A stretch of 64,000 bases of DNA, from positions 682,001 through 746,000 of the forward strand of contig NZ_JBMSDV010000001.1 in the NCBI RefSeq assembly GCF_049445855.1. The letters are read 5' to 3'. The stretch is from JAGOCV01 sp049445855. GTDB lineage: Bacteria; Pseudomonadota; Gammaproteobacteria; Burkholderiales; Burkholderiaceae_C. Made by a program: the position numbers and the translations under genes. This document shows, piece after piece, positions 9,041 through 17,416 of this stretch; positions within the stretch are counted from its first letter, which is position 1; the number at the start of each line of letters is the position of its first letter. Below the pieces are notes generated by a model that did no database searches, was not told where the DNA came from, and saw only the letters and a program-made list of their open reading frames with translations.

Positions 9041-9114
9041 GGCCGGGAATGATACGGGCCTGATACGGGTTCTACAGGTCGTCGCCTGGGGCCATGCTGC
9101 GCTAAAGTGCGCGC

Positions 9115-9789
9115 ATGCCCCGCCTCAAAGCCACACCGCGCCCTACGCTGCCCGCGGTCTTGCTGACCGGTTTCGACCCGTTCGGCGGCGACGCTGTCAA
9201 CCCGAGCTGGCTGGCCGTCCAGGCGCTCCATGGCCGACGCATCCTCGGGCACAGGATTATCGCGGCCCGATTGCCGACCGTGTTCGGCGATTCACTGATC
9301 GCCCTGCGCGCGTTGCTGCGCGAGCACAGGCCCGCACTGGTCATCTGCGTGGGGCAGGCCGGCGGACGCACCGCGTTGTCCATGGAGCGCGTTGCCATCA
9401 ATGTCGACGATGCACGCATTCCCGACAACGCTGCCCGCCAGCCGATCGACGCGCCCGTGGTGCCGGGTGCGCCGGCGGCGTATTTCTCGACACTGCCCAT
9501 CAAGGCCATGCATGCCGCGTTGCAGCGCGCCGGCATTCCGGGCGAGGTGTCCCAGACAGCGGGCACATTCGTCTGCAACCATGTGTTTTTCGGATTGATG
9601 CATCTGCTGGCCACGCAACGCGGCATGCGCAAGGTGCGTGGCGGTTTCGTGCATGTGCCGTGGCTGCCGGAGCAAGGTGTGCCCAGCTTGCCGCTCGCGG
9701 TGATCACGGAGGGCCTGGCGATCGCCGTGCGCGCAGCGTTGCGCCAGACGTCGGGCGATCAAGCCCTAGGTGCCGGAGCCACGCACTAG
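9115..9789 (+). CDS. pcp: Pyroglutamyl-peptidase I (pyrrolidone-carboxylate peptidase)
   Basis: A 224-residue cysteine peptidase of family C15 that removes N-terminal 5-oxoproline from peptides. The catalytic triad is in place: Glu91 in SMERVAINVDDARIPDN, Cys154 in AGTFVCNHVFFG and His180 in GGFVHVPWLPEQ. The N-terminal LLTGFDPFGGDAVNPSW is the classic C15 opening. It is transcribed away from the LysR gene of the TRAP operon; with an M17 aminopeptidase nearby, a shared role in peptide or lactam breakdown is possible but unproven. Its last 24 bases overlap the convergent gene on the other strand. Confidence 0.95.
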   Translation: MPRLKATPRPTLPAVLLTGFDPFGGDAVNPSWLAVQALHGRRILGHRIIAARLPTVFGDSLIALRALLREHRPALVICVGQAGGRTALSMERVAINVDDARIPDNAARQPIDAPVVPGAPAAYFSTLPIKAMHAALQRAGIPGEVSQTAGTFVCNHVFFGLMHLLATQRGMRKVRGGFVHVPWLPEQGVPSLPLAVITEGLAIAVRAALRQTSGDQALGAGATH

Positions 9790-10173
9790 CGTCACAGGCA
9801 GCTTCACCGGCACGAACGTTTCGTCGGCCGGCTGGAATGCCCCCGTCTGCAGGGGAGCCGTGCCCGCATCGGGCCAACCCGGGCCTTTGCTGCGCGGCAC
9901 CTTGTCCTGGGGTACGTGCGCTGCCAGCACCCTGTTGCGACAGCGGTCCGACTCGAAGGCCGTGCTCATGTCGTTGCAACGCACGAGTTGCATACGGAGC
10001 GCGCCGATTCCCGCCGTACGCTCGTCGGACTTCCTGACCTGGCTCTGGGCAACGGCCCCGAACGTGACCAGCAGTACGACGATCAGCAGCACACCGCCTG
10101 CGATCAGTGCAGGCTGATGGGGCAATTTCCCGAGCCAGTCGTTCACACGGTTCTCGACGCGATCGATCCACAT
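9766..10173 (-). CDS. Small single-pass membrane protein, unknown function
   Basis: A 135-residue protein I do not recognise. It has a short N-terminal cytoplasmic part (MWIDRVENRVNDWLGKL), one membrane helix at about residues 20-42 (PALIAGGVLLIVVLLVTFGAV) and a soluble remainder with two cysteines (VRCNDMSTAFESDRCRNRV) that could form a disulfide. The start at 10,173 has GAGAGG seven bases upstream; a longer reading from 10,212 is less likely. It follows another small gene by 13 bases and overlaps the 3' end of pcp on the opposite strand. Confidence 0.6.
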   Translation of the reverse strand: MWIDRVENRVNDWLGKLPHQPALIAGGVLLIVVLLVTFGAVAQSQVRKSDERTAGIGALRMQLVRCNDMSTAFESDRCRNRVLAAHVPQDKVPRSKGPGWPDAGTAPLQTGAFQPADETFVPVKLPVTLVRGSGT

Positions 10174-10186
10174 GGCGTCACCTCTC

Positions 10187-10519
10187 TCAGTGATGAACGC
10201 CGGCGCGGGCATCGCCGCCTGAAACGGCAGCCTGCGCGGCGTCGAAGAATCCGAAGAGCTGCACCGCGAGGCTCCGCAGGCGCTCGTCCCCGCTGCTGTG
10301 CGCGAGCGACAGCTGTTCGAGGGCGTAATGCGTGTCGCCCAGCATCATGTCGGCACTCACGCACTTGCCATGTGTCGCCATCTGCATGGTGAAAGCACGC
10401 AGCAGGTCGCACGGCCAGTAGTGGCCCTGGTTGTCAGCGGGCCGCCAGAGCGGAACGCTCTGGAAGACTGCATGCGAAGGGGCTTGGGCGGGGGATGTCG
10501 AAAGGGAGGATCGAAGCAT
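10187..10519 (-). CDS. Small protein, unknown function
   Basis: A 110-residue soluble protein I do not recognise. The body (FTMQMATHGKCVSADMMLGDTHYALEQLSLAHSSGDERLRSLAVQLFGFFDAA) looks helical and there is no signal peptide or membrane segment. Support for it being real is an AGGAGT site seven bases before the ATG and tight packing between two other small genes on the same strand (gaps of 13 bases on each side). Confidence 0.6.
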   Translation of the reverse strand: MLRSSLSTSPAQAPSHAVFQSVPLWRPADNQGHYWPCDLLRAFTMQMATHGKCVSADMMLGDTHYALEQLSLAHSSGDERLRSLAVQLFGFFDAAQAAVSGGDARAGVHH

Positions 10520-10532
10520 GGCGTACTCCTTG

Positions 10533-10793
10533 TCATCGAATGGCGTTGACCGGGACCATCACACTCACGGAACTGCGGATCGGGTGCGCCGGCTCATGCG
10601 TCCCGCCGGTCTGCGCCTGCATCGGCGTCTTGACCGAGTCTTCGGAAGCCACGGTCAGCACGTTCGCGTCCGGCTGGAGCGATGCGATCTGGCCGAGCGC
10701 AACCATCAGGGAAACAACCAGCGTCGTAGCGGCCAGAACCAGCAGGGTGCCGGCGGAAACATCGCTGAGCAGTGACTTGATCCAGGTGAACAT
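10533..10793 (-). CDS. Small single-pass membrane protein, unknown function
   Basis: An 86-residue protein that begins MFTWIKSLLSDVSAGTLLVLAATTLVVSLMVALGQIASL, so it has one N-terminal membrane helix, and then a periplasmic or exported tail rich in Ser, Val and Pro. The ATG at 10,793 has GAGG five bases upstream and is preferred over an upstream in-frame start at 10,877. It is the first of three small same-strand genes (10,793 to 9,766) that probably form one unit. I cannot assign a role. Confidence 0.55.
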   Translation of the reverse strand: MFTWIKSLLSDVSAGTLLVLAATTLVVSLMVALGQIASLQPDANVLTVASEDSVKTPMQAQTGGTHEPAHPIRSSVSVMVPVNAIR

Positions 10794-10897
10794 GGTGGCC
10801 TCGCTTGAAGATGGCTCCATGCTAGGTAGCCGCCATGACAGCCGATATGGCTGGCGGCTGAAGGCCGTGTAGGACAACTGCGACGGCCTGTAACAGA

Positions 10898-10914
10898 CGC
10901 CGCTGTCAGCGGCG
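10898..10914 (-). terminator. Possible terminator hairpin after dcd
   Basis: A 7-bp GC stem (CGCCGCT / AGCGGCG) with a 3-base loop lies 15 bases after the dcd stop. There is no clear run of T after it, so Rho-independent termination is only a possibility. Confidence 0.35.
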
Positions 10915-10928
10915 CGGCGGCCGGTTCC

Positions 10929-11495
10929 TCACGCCTTGGGCAGCGTCACGCCGTGCTGGCCCTGATATTTTCCGCCGCGGTCCTTGTAACTGACCTCGCA
11001 GACCTCGTCGCTCTCGAAGAACAGCACCTGCGCGCAACCTTCGCCCGCGTAGATCTTGGCGGGCAGCGGCGTGGTGTTGGAGAACTCCAGCGTCACATAA
11101 CCTTCCCACTCGGGCTCGAACGGCGTGACGTTCACGATGATCCCGCAGCGGGCATAGGTGCTCTTGCCCAGGCAGATGGTCAACACGTTGCGCGGGATGC
11201 GGAAATACTCCACCGTGCGCGCCAGCGCGAAGCTGTTGGGCGGGATGATGCAATAGTCACCGTGAAAGTCGACAAAGCTTTTCTCGTCGAAGTTCTTCGG
11301 GTCCACCACCGTGCTGTGGATGTTGGTGAACACCTTGAATTCGGGTGCGCAACGGATGTCGTAGCCATAGCTGCTGGTACCGTAGCTGATGATCTTCTTG
11401 CCGTCTGCCTGCCGTACCTGACCAGGCTCGAACGGCTCGATCATTCCATGCTGCTCCGCCATGCGGCGGATCCACTTGTCGCTCTTGATGGTCAT
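10929..11495 (-). CDS. dcd: dCTP deaminase
   Basis: A 188-residue trimeric enzyme that converts dCTP to dUTP and ammonia, feeding dTTP synthesis. Length matches the family exactly. The signature blocks are clear: ISYGTSSYGYDIRCAPEFKVFTN, the active-site GKSTYARCGIIVNVTPFEPEWEG with its conserved Ser, Arg and Glu, and the C-terminal YKDRGGKYQGQHGVTLPKA. I took the ATG at 11,495 (MTIKSDKWIRRM) because it gives the canonical start; upstream in-frame codons have no family similarity. It is a housekeeping gene next to, but apparently not part of, the purine cluster. Confidence 0.97.
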   Translation of the reverse strand: MTIKSDKWIRRMAEQHGMIEPFEPGQVRQADGKKIISYGTSSYGYDIRCAPEFKVFTNIHSTVVDPKNFDEKSFVDFHGDYCIIPPNSFALARTVEYFRIPRNVLTICLGKSTYARCGIIVNVTPFEPEWEGYVTLEFSNTTPLPAKIYAGEGCAQVLFFESDEVCEVSYKDRGGKYQGQHGVTLPKA

Positions 11496-11541
11496 GCTGG
11501 GAATCCCTCGGAATCTGGGGATTGTAGGAGGCGCAGCCCGG

Positions 11542-12828
11542 TCAACCGCCCTGCCCCGCAATCACCGTCCGCTCCACCAGCCGGTCGTCGCCCAGCACGA
11601 TCATCGCGAAAAGCAACTCGTCCAGATTGCGCGCAACCGAGGTCTTGCGGGCGAGCATCGGCGTGGCCTTCGGGTTCAGCACGATGAAGTCGGCCTCGCA
11701 GCCGCGCTGCAGGTTGCCGATGACGCCTGCCAGGCCCAGAGCCTTGGCGGCCCCGCCGGTGTGCTGCCACCACAGGTTCTGGGGCGACAGGGAGAGGCCG
11801 GGCTTTGTCTGGCCTTCACGGCCCACGTAGTAGGCGGCGAGCATGGTGTGGAACGGGCTGAAGCTGGTGCCGCCGCCCACGTCGCTGGCGAGGCCGTAGT
11901 GGTAGCCGATGCGCTGCGCGCCTTCGTAGTCGAAGAAGCCGCTGCCCAGGAACAGGTTGCTGGTCGGGCTGACGGCGGCGGCGGCGCCGGTGCGGCGCAT
12001 GAGCGCTCGGTCGTCATCGTCGAAGTGGATGCAATGCGCGTAGATGGACCGCTCGCGCATGAGCCCGAAGTCGTCGTACACCGCAAGGTAGCTGCGCGAC
12101 TTGGGAAACAGCTCGCGCACCCACTTCACTTCGTCCAGGTTCTCGGCCACGTGCGACTGGATCCAGACGTCGCGGTAACGCACGGCCAGTTCGCCCGCAC
12201 CCGCCAGCTGCGCGTCGGTGCAACTGGGCGCGAAGCGCGGCGTGATGGCGTAGCCCAGGCGTCCGTTGTTGTGCCACTTGTTGATGAGGTTCTCGGTGTC
12301 GATCAGGCTCTGCTCGGTCTGGTCGCGCACGCCGTCGGGGCTGTGGCGGTCCTGCAGGCATTTGCCGGTGATCATGCGCAGGCCGCGTGCCTGCGAAGCG
12401 CCGAAGAACGCATCCACCGATTGCGGATGCGAGGTGGAGAACGTCAGCGCCGTGGTGACGCCGTTGCGCAGCAGTTCGTCGAGGAACACCTCGGCTACAG
12501 CGCGCGCGTAGTCCTCGTCGGCAAAGCGGCTTTCGTGGGGGAAGGTGTAGTCCTCCAGCCAGGGCAGCAGCCCGGCTGACGGCGCGCCGATCACGTCGGT
12601 CTGCGGATAGTGGATGTGCAGGTCGACGAAGCCCGGCGCGATGATGCGGCCCGGCAGGTGCGCCACCGAGACGCCCGGATACAGGCTGGCGAACGAGGTC
12701 CACGCGCCCACGTCCCGCACCACGGGTTGGCCCTTCGCGTCCGGCCCGGTCAACAGGTAGCCGTCTTCGTCGAAGACGGCGTTTCCGGCATCGTCGAAAC
12801 GGAGAATGGAGGCGCGGTAGGCTTTCAT
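11542..12828 (-). CDS. guaD: Guanine deaminase
   Basis: A 428-residue amidohydrolase that deaminates guanine to xanthine, feeding xanthine dehydrogenase. The metal-binding His-x-His is in PGFVDLHIHYPQTD; further ligands are in WIQSHVAENLDEVKWV and the late SDVGGGTSFSPFHTM. The Arg-Phe-Ala-Pro-Ser motif (ITPRFAPSCT) is characteristic of bacterial guanine deaminases. It stands just upstream of dcd on the same strand (46-base gap) and downstream of a BMP-type binding-protein gene. It feeds the xanthine pool used by XdhABC. Confidence 0.95.
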   Translation of the reverse strand: MKAYRASILRFDDAGNAVFDEDGYLLTGPDAKGQPVVRDVGAWTSFASLYPGVSVAHLPGRIIAPGFVDLHIHYPQTDVIGAPSAGLLPWLEDYTFPHESRFADEDYARAVAEVFLDELLRNGVTTALTFSTSHPQSVDAFFGASQARGLRMITGKCLQDRHSPDGVRDQTEQSLIDTENLINKWHNNGRLGYAITPRFAPSCTDAQLAGAGELAVRYRDVWIQSHVAENLDEVKWVRELFPKSRSYLAVYDDFGLMRERSIYAHCIHFDDDDRALMRRTGAAAAVSPTSNLFLGSGFFDYEGAQRIGYHYGLASDVGGGTSFSPFHTMLAAYYVGREGQTKPGLSLSPQNLWWQHTGGAAKALGLAGVIGNLQRGCEADFIVLNPKATPMLARKTSVARNLDELLFAMIVLGDDRLVERTVIAGQGG

Positions 12829-12919
12829 GGTGGAGCAGCTTAGCGTGGGCAGGTGTTCACTTGCATATGCCGTGCCGGATAAGGTGTATCCGGCAGCGAT
12901 GCGCCGGCCTGACGCTGAC

Positions 12920-14017
12920 CTAGCGGACCTTGCCCTGCACGCCCTCGACCAGCCAGTTCATGTTGAGGATCTGCTCGTCCGTCAGCGCCTGGCCGCGTGG
13001 GATGACTTCCTTGCCCTCGTTGTCGCGCACGGCATCTGCAACAGCCCGGAAGGGGGACAGCCTGCCTGCGGCGATGTCGGCCTGTCGCGCCAGCACTTCG
13101 TCCTGCACATTCTTCGGCACCTTCGGCCCGAAAGCGCCGACGCGGATCATTCCTTCCTTCACACCACCCCAGACGCTGCCGCTCTTCCAGCTGCCGTCCA
13201 GCGCGGCGCGGGTGCGCTGCGTGTAGTACTCGCCCCACTGGTGCGTGACGGCGGCGATCTGCGCGTCCGGCGCGACCTTGCGCATGTCGGAGTGATAGGC
13301 CACAGCCATCTTGCCACGCTCCTGCGCAGCGGCCATGACGGCGGTGGAACCGGTATGGAAGGCCACCACGTCCACGTCCTGGTTGAACAGCGTCATCGCG
13401 GCATCGCGCTCGCGCGGCGGGTCGAACCAGGCGTTGAGCCAGATCACCTTCGTCGTCGCCTTCGGATTCACCGAGCGCATGCCCAGCGTGAACGCATTGA
13501 TGCCTTGCAGCACTTCGGGAATCGGAAAGCCCGCGACATAACCGGCGACATTGCTTTGCGTCATGCGGCCCGCAGCGACCCCGGCGAGGTACCGGCCTTC
13601 GTAGTAACGCGCGTTGGCGGCCGCCACGTTGGGAGCGGTCTTGTAGCCGGTGATGGATTCGAACTTCACGTCCGGGAAGTCCTTCGCCACTTTGAGCGTC
13701 GGCTCCATGTAGCCGAAGCTCGGCGTGAAGATGAGCTTGTGGCCCTGCTGCGCGAGGTCGCGGATGACGCGTTCGGCATCGGCGCCTTCGGGCACGTTCT
13801 CGACGAAGGTGGTCTTCACCCTGTCGCCGAGCGTCGCCTGCACGGTCTGGCGGCCTTCCTCATGCTGGCGGACCCAGCCCATGTCGCCCAAGGGCGCGAC
13901 GTAGACAAAGCCGACCTTCAATGGCTCGGGAGCCCTGGCGGTCTGTGCAATGGAAAGACTGGAGAAAGAAAAGAAAAAACTGGCGGCCGCGACAGCGGCT
14001 GCGAGGTTTTTGTACAT
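12920..14017 (-). CDS. BMP-family ABC transporter substrate-binding protein (periplasmic)
   Basis: A 365-residue binding protein of the BmpA/PnrA nucleoside-binding family, with a Sec signal peptide (cut near SLSIAQ, residue 24) and no lipobox. Family blocks include VGFVYVAPLGDMGWVRQHEEGR, DAERVIRDLAQQGHKLIFTPSFGYMEP and NPKATTKVIWLNAWFDPPRERDAA. It is a paralogue of the lipoprotein at 15,266-16,420 but lacks neighbouring permease genes, so it may share the ABC transporter at 16,496-19,999. It sits between guaD and add, which supports purine nucleoside or base uptake. Confidence 0.9.
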   Translation of the reverse strand: MYKNLAAAVAAASFFFSFSSLSIAQTARAPEPLKVGFVYVAPLGDMGWVRQHEEGRQTVQATLGDRVKTTFVENVPEGADAERVIRDLAQQGHKLIFTPSFGYMEPTLKVAKDFPDVKFESITGYKTAPNVAAANARYYEGRYLAGVAAGRMTQSNVAGYVAGFPIPEVLQGINAFTLGMRSVNPKATTKVIWLNAWFDPPRERDAAMTLFNQDVDVVAFHTGSTAVMAAAQERGKMAVAYHSDMRKVAPDAQIAAVTHQWGEYYTQRTRAALDGSWKSGSVWGGVKEGMIRVGAFGPKVPKNVQDEVLARQADIAAGRLSPFRAVADAVRDNEGKEVIPRGQALTDEQILNMNWLVEGVQGKVR

Positions 14018-14117
14018 GGTGGTCCTCTACATGGCCCCGGCGTTGAACAGAAGGATGCGAGCCGCCCGGTGGCTGCGACTCGCAGGGCCGCCATTGTCTC
14101 AGATGGCGGCGGAGCCC

Positions 14118-15173
14118 TCAGATGGCGTCGAAGTACGCGTCCACCGCGTCGATGAAGCGGCGCTTCTGAGAAGCATCGGCGAAGCTCGCTTCGAAGCTGT
14201 TGCGCGCCAGCGTGTAGGCGTGCTGCGCGGTCAGGCGCGTCGCGGCGAAGGTCTGAAGGTAGTTGTCGTTGACATAGCCGCCGAAGTAGGCCGGGTCGTC
14301 GGAGTTCACGGTCGCCACCAGGCCGGCGTCGAGCAGCGCGCCCAGGTTGTGCTGCGCAAGCGTGGGGAACACGCAGAGCTTGAGGTTGGAGAGCGGGCAC
14401 ACGGTCAGCGGGATGCGGTCCTTCGCGAGTCGGGCCATCAGCGCTGCATCTTTCACCGACTGCACGCCATGGTCGATGCGCTCGGCATGCAGCACATCCA
14501 GTGCACTCCAAACATACGCCGGCGGCCCTTCTTCGCCCGCATGCGCGACGATGTGCAGGCCGAGTTCGCGGCATCGCGCAAACACGCGCGCGAATTTTTC
14601 CGGCGGGTGGCCCACCTCGCTCGAATCGAGCCCCACGCCGATGAACAGGTCGCGGTACGGCATCGCCTGCTCCAGCGTTTCGAGCGCGTCTTTCTCGCTC
14701 AGATGCCGCAGGAAACAGAGGATGAGCGTCGCGCTCACGCCCAGCTGTGTCCGGGCGTCGGCGCAGGCGCGATGCAGGCCTTTCACCACCTTCTCCATGC
14801 TCACACCGCGCGCGGTGTGTGTCTGCGGGTCGAAGAAGATTTCGGTATGGAGCACGTTGTCGGCCTTCGCCTTGAGCAGGTAGGCCCAGGCCATGTCGTA
14901 GAAGTCCTGTTCGCGGATCAGCACGCTCGCGCCCGCGTAGTAGATGTCCAGAAAACTCTGCAGGTTGCTGAAGGCGTAAGCCTTGCGCAACTCTTCCACG
15001 CTCGTATAGGGAATGGCGATGCCGTTGCGCTGCGCCAGCGAGAAGATGAGTTCGGGCTCGAGCGAGCCCTCGATGTGGATGTGCAGCTCGGCTTTGGGCA
15101 TGCCGGCCAGCACGGCGGGCAAGGGATCCACGGGCAAATGATCGAAGGAGAAGTTGTTCATCGCGGCTTTCAT
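14118..15173 (-). CDS. add: Adenosine deaminase (or adenine-deaminase-type relative)
   Basis: A 351-residue metal-dependent amidohydrolase that deaminates adenosine to inosine; some members of the family prefer adenine. Metal and catalytic residues are visible: His-x-His in KAELHIHIEGSLEPE, the catalytic HAGEEG (IVAHAGEEGPPAYV), RIDHGVQ and the Asp pair in VNSDDPAYFGGYVNDNY. Two starts are possible, 15,173 (MKAAMNNF) and 15,161 (MNNF). It is separated from the preceding binding-protein gene by a hairpin terminator at 15,222-15,247, so it probably has its own promoter. Whether adenosine or adenine is preferred cannot be decided from sequence alone. Confidence 0.88.
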   Translation of the reverse strand: MKAAMNNFSFDHLPVDPLPAVLAGMPKAELHIHIEGSLEPELIFSLAQRNGIAIPYTSVEELRKAYAFSNLQSFLDIYYAGASVLIREQDFYDMAWAYLLKAKADNVLHTEIFFDPQTHTARGVSMEKVVKGLHRACADARTQLGVSATLILCFLRHLSEKDALETLEQAMPYRDLFIGVGLDSSEVGHPPEKFARVFARCRELGLHIVAHAGEEGPPAYVWSALDVLHAERIDHGVQSVKDAALMARLAKDRIPLTVCPLSNLKLCVFPTLAQHNLGALLDAGLVATVNSDDPAYFGGYVNDNYLQTFAATRLTAQHAYTLARNSFEASFADASQKRRFIDAVDAYFDAI

Positions 15174-15221
15174 CCGGTTTGCCCGGCATTGGCATTCACT
15201 CCAATGATGCGCTTCAAACGA

Positions 15222-15247
15222 AAAGAGCCGCACGAATGCGGCTCTTT
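15222..15247 (-). terminator. Rho-independent terminator
   Basis: A perfect 10-bp stem (AAAGAGCCGC / GCGGCTCTTT) with a 6-base loop lies 18 bases after the stop of the BMP lipoprotein gene and ends in a short T run on the minus strand. It should end the ABC transporter operon before add. Confidence 0.85.
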
Positions 15248-15265
15248 CCAGACAGGCGGCCGATG

Positions 15266-16420
15266 TTACTTGGCGCCTGGTACCTTGCCTTCCACGCCCT
15301 TGACGTAGAAGTTGATGCCGCCGAGGAATTTCTCGTCGGCCACGGCGTCCTTGGCGATCAGTTCCTTGCCGTCCTGGCCCACGATCGGACCCTTCCAGAT
15401 CACGAACGAACCATCGGTCAGGCCCTTCTTGATCTCGGCGATCTTCGTCTTGGTTTCCTCGGGCACGTCAGCAGCGATGGACACCATGTCGATCGCGCCT
15501 TCCTTCACGCCCCACCAGCTGCCCTGGTTGGTCCACTTGCCTTCCAGTGCGTCCTTGGCGGCCTTGATGTAGTACGGGCCCCAGTTGATGATGGCCGAAC
15601 CCAGGTGGGCCTTCGGGCCGTAGGCGGTCATGTCGGAATCCCAGCCGAAGGCGCGCTTGTTCATCTTCTCTGCCGTCTGCAGCACAGCCGACGAGTCGGT
15701 GTTCTGCATCAGCACGTCGGCGCCGCCGTTGATCAGGGCGGTGGCGGCTTCGGTTTCCTTCGGCGGGTTGAACCATTCGTTCACCCACACCACCTTGGTC
15801 TTGACCTTCGGGTTCACCGACTGCGCGCCCATGGTGAAGCTGTTGATGTTGCGGATCACTTCAGGAATCGGGATCGAGGCCACGACGCCGAGCGTGTTGC
15901 TCTTGGTCATCTTGCCTGCGATCACGCCAGCCATGTAGGCACCTTCGTAGGTGCGGCTGTCGTAGGTGCGCATGTTGTCGGCGTTCTTGTAGCCGGTGGC
16001 GTGTTCGAACTTCACGTCCTTGAAGTCGCCTGCGACCTTGAGCATGGGCTCCATGTAGCCGAAGGTCGTGCCGAAGATCAGCTTGTTGCCTTGCGAAGCC
16101 ATGTCGCGGATGACGCGCTCGGCGTCAGCGGACTCGGGCACCTTCTCGACGTAGCTCGTGACGACCTTGTCGCCCAGTTCCTTTTCCAGTGCCTTGCGCC
16201 CGTTGTCGTGTGCGAAGGTCCAGCCGCCGTCGCCCACCGGGCCGACGTAGGCAAACGCGATCTTCAGCGGTTCGGGCTTCGGAGCCGGTGCGGGCGCAGC
16301 GGCGGCCGGCGCCGGGGCGGGCGCGGGCTCTTCCTTCTTGCCGCAGCCGATGAGGGCTGCAGCGGCCACTGCGGAGAGCGCAGCGACCTTGAGCATCGAA
16401 CGTTTGTTCAGGTCAGTCAT
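15266..16420 (-). CDS. BMP-family nucleoside-binding lipoprotein of ABC transporter
   Basis: A 384-residue binding lipoprotein of the BmpA/PnrA family. The lipobox is LIGC near residue 26, followed by an Ala/Pro linker (EEPAPAPAPAAAAPAPAPKPEP) that tethers the domain to the membrane. The ligand domain shows IAFAYVGPVGDGGWTFAHDNGRK, DAERVIRDMASQGNKLIFGTTFGYMEP and NPKVKTKVVWVNEWFNPPKE. It follows the two permease genes (75-base gap) and ends in a terminator. The expected ligand is a purine nucleoside or base, judged from neighbours guaD, add and xdhAB. Confidence 0.93.
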   Translation of the reverse strand: MTDLNKRSMLKVAALSAVAAAALIGCGKKEEPAPAPAPAAAAPAPAPKPEPLKIAFAYVGPVGDGGWTFAHDNGRKALEKELGDKVVTSYVEKVPESADAERVIRDMASQGNKLIFGTTFGYMEPMLKVAGDFKDVKFEHATGYKNADNMRTYDSRTYEGAYMAGVIAGKMTKSNTLGVVASIPIPEVIRNINSFTMGAQSVNPKVKTKVVWVNEWFNPPKETEAATALINGGADVLMQNTDSSAVLQTAEKMNKRAFGWDSDMTAYGPKAHLGSAIINWGPYYIKAAKDALEGKWTNQGSWWGVKEGAIDMVSIAADVPEETKTKIAEIKKGLTDGSFVIWKGPIVGQDGKELIAKDAVADEKFLGGINFYVKGVEGKVPGAK

Positions 16421-16495
16421 GTCTTTATCCTTGAGGAGACGTTGGCGGTTGGTGGTTGGAAAACTCGATTATGAGCGTGAAAAACCGGCTCTATT

Positions 16496-17416
16496 TCAAG
16501 AGCCCGGGTAGAAAGGTTTGCCCAGCGACGCCGGCATGTTGATGCGGATCCACGCCGGGTTGCGCGAGATCAGGGCGAGCACGACGATGGTGGCAACGTA
16601 AGGCAGCATGGACAGGAATTGCGTGGGTACATCGACGCCGATGCCCTGCAGGTGGAACTGCAGCATGGTCACGCCGCCGAACAGGTAAGCACCGAGCAAG
16701 ACACGTGCCGGACGCCAGGTCGCGAACGTGGTGAGCGCCAGCGCGATCCAGCCCTTGCCGGCCACCATGCCCTCCACCCACAGCGGTGTGTAGACCACCG
16801 AGATGTACGCGCCAGACAGCCCGCACAACGCGCCGCCCGCAACCACGGCTGCCAGCCGGATGCGCCGCACCGGATAGCCCAGTGCATGCGACGACTCGGG
16901 CGACTCGCCCACCGAACGCAGCACCAGGCCGGCGCGCGAGCGGTACAGGAACCAGATCAGCCACGCCGCGATCGCCACCGTCAGGTAGACCATCGGATGC
17001 TGGCGGAACAGCGCCGGGCCCACGAGAGGGATGTCGGCCAGCACGGGAATGGCGAACTGCATGCGTTCGGGCAGCTTTTCCTGCACATAGCTGATGCCTG
17101 CAAAGGCCGAGAACCCTGTGCCGAACAGGCTCAGCGCGAGGCCCGTGGCGTACTGGTTGGTGTTGAGCCAGATCACGAGCACACCGAAGATGGCGGCCAG
17201 CAAGGCACCCGCACCCGCACCCGCCGCAAAGCCGGCCCAATCGCTGCCCGTGTGCACCACGGCCGCAAAACCGGCGATGGCCGCGCAGAGCATCATGCCC
17301 TCCGCCCCCAGATTGACGATGCCTGCCTTCTCGTTGATGAGCAGGCCGAGCGCGGCAATGGCAAGCACGGTGCCCGCGTTGAGCGTGGCAGCCAGCAGCA
17401 GTGCGTACGATTCCAT
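16496..17416 (-). CDS. ABC transporter permease (BMP/nucleoside type), second subunit
   Basis: A 306-residue inner-membrane permease of the branched-chain/ribose superfamily, YufQ/NupC-like. About nine hydrophobic segments are visible; the conserved block NEKAGIVNLGAEGMMLCAAI near residues 27-46 and RSVGESPESSHALGYPVRRIRLAAVVAGGALCGLSGAY are family hallmarks. The ATG shares one base with the stop of the preceding permease gene (TGATG), which indicates translational coupling. With its partner it forms the membrane channel of the transporter. Confidence 0.93.
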   Translation of the reverse strand: MESYALLLAATLNAGTVLAIAALGLLINEKAGIVNLGAEGMMLCAAIAGFAAVVHTGSDWAGFAAGAGAGALLAAIFGVLVIWLNTNQYATGLALSLFGTGFSAFAGISYVQEKLPERMQFAIPVLADIPLVGPALFRQHPMVYLTVAIAAWLIWFLYRSRAGLVLRSVGESPESSHALGYPVRRIRLAAVVAGGALCGLSGAYISVVYTPLWVEGMVAGKGWIALALTTFATWRPARVLLGAYLFGGVTMLQFHLQGIGVDVPTQFLSMLPYVATIVVLALISRNPAWIRINMPASLGKPFYPGS

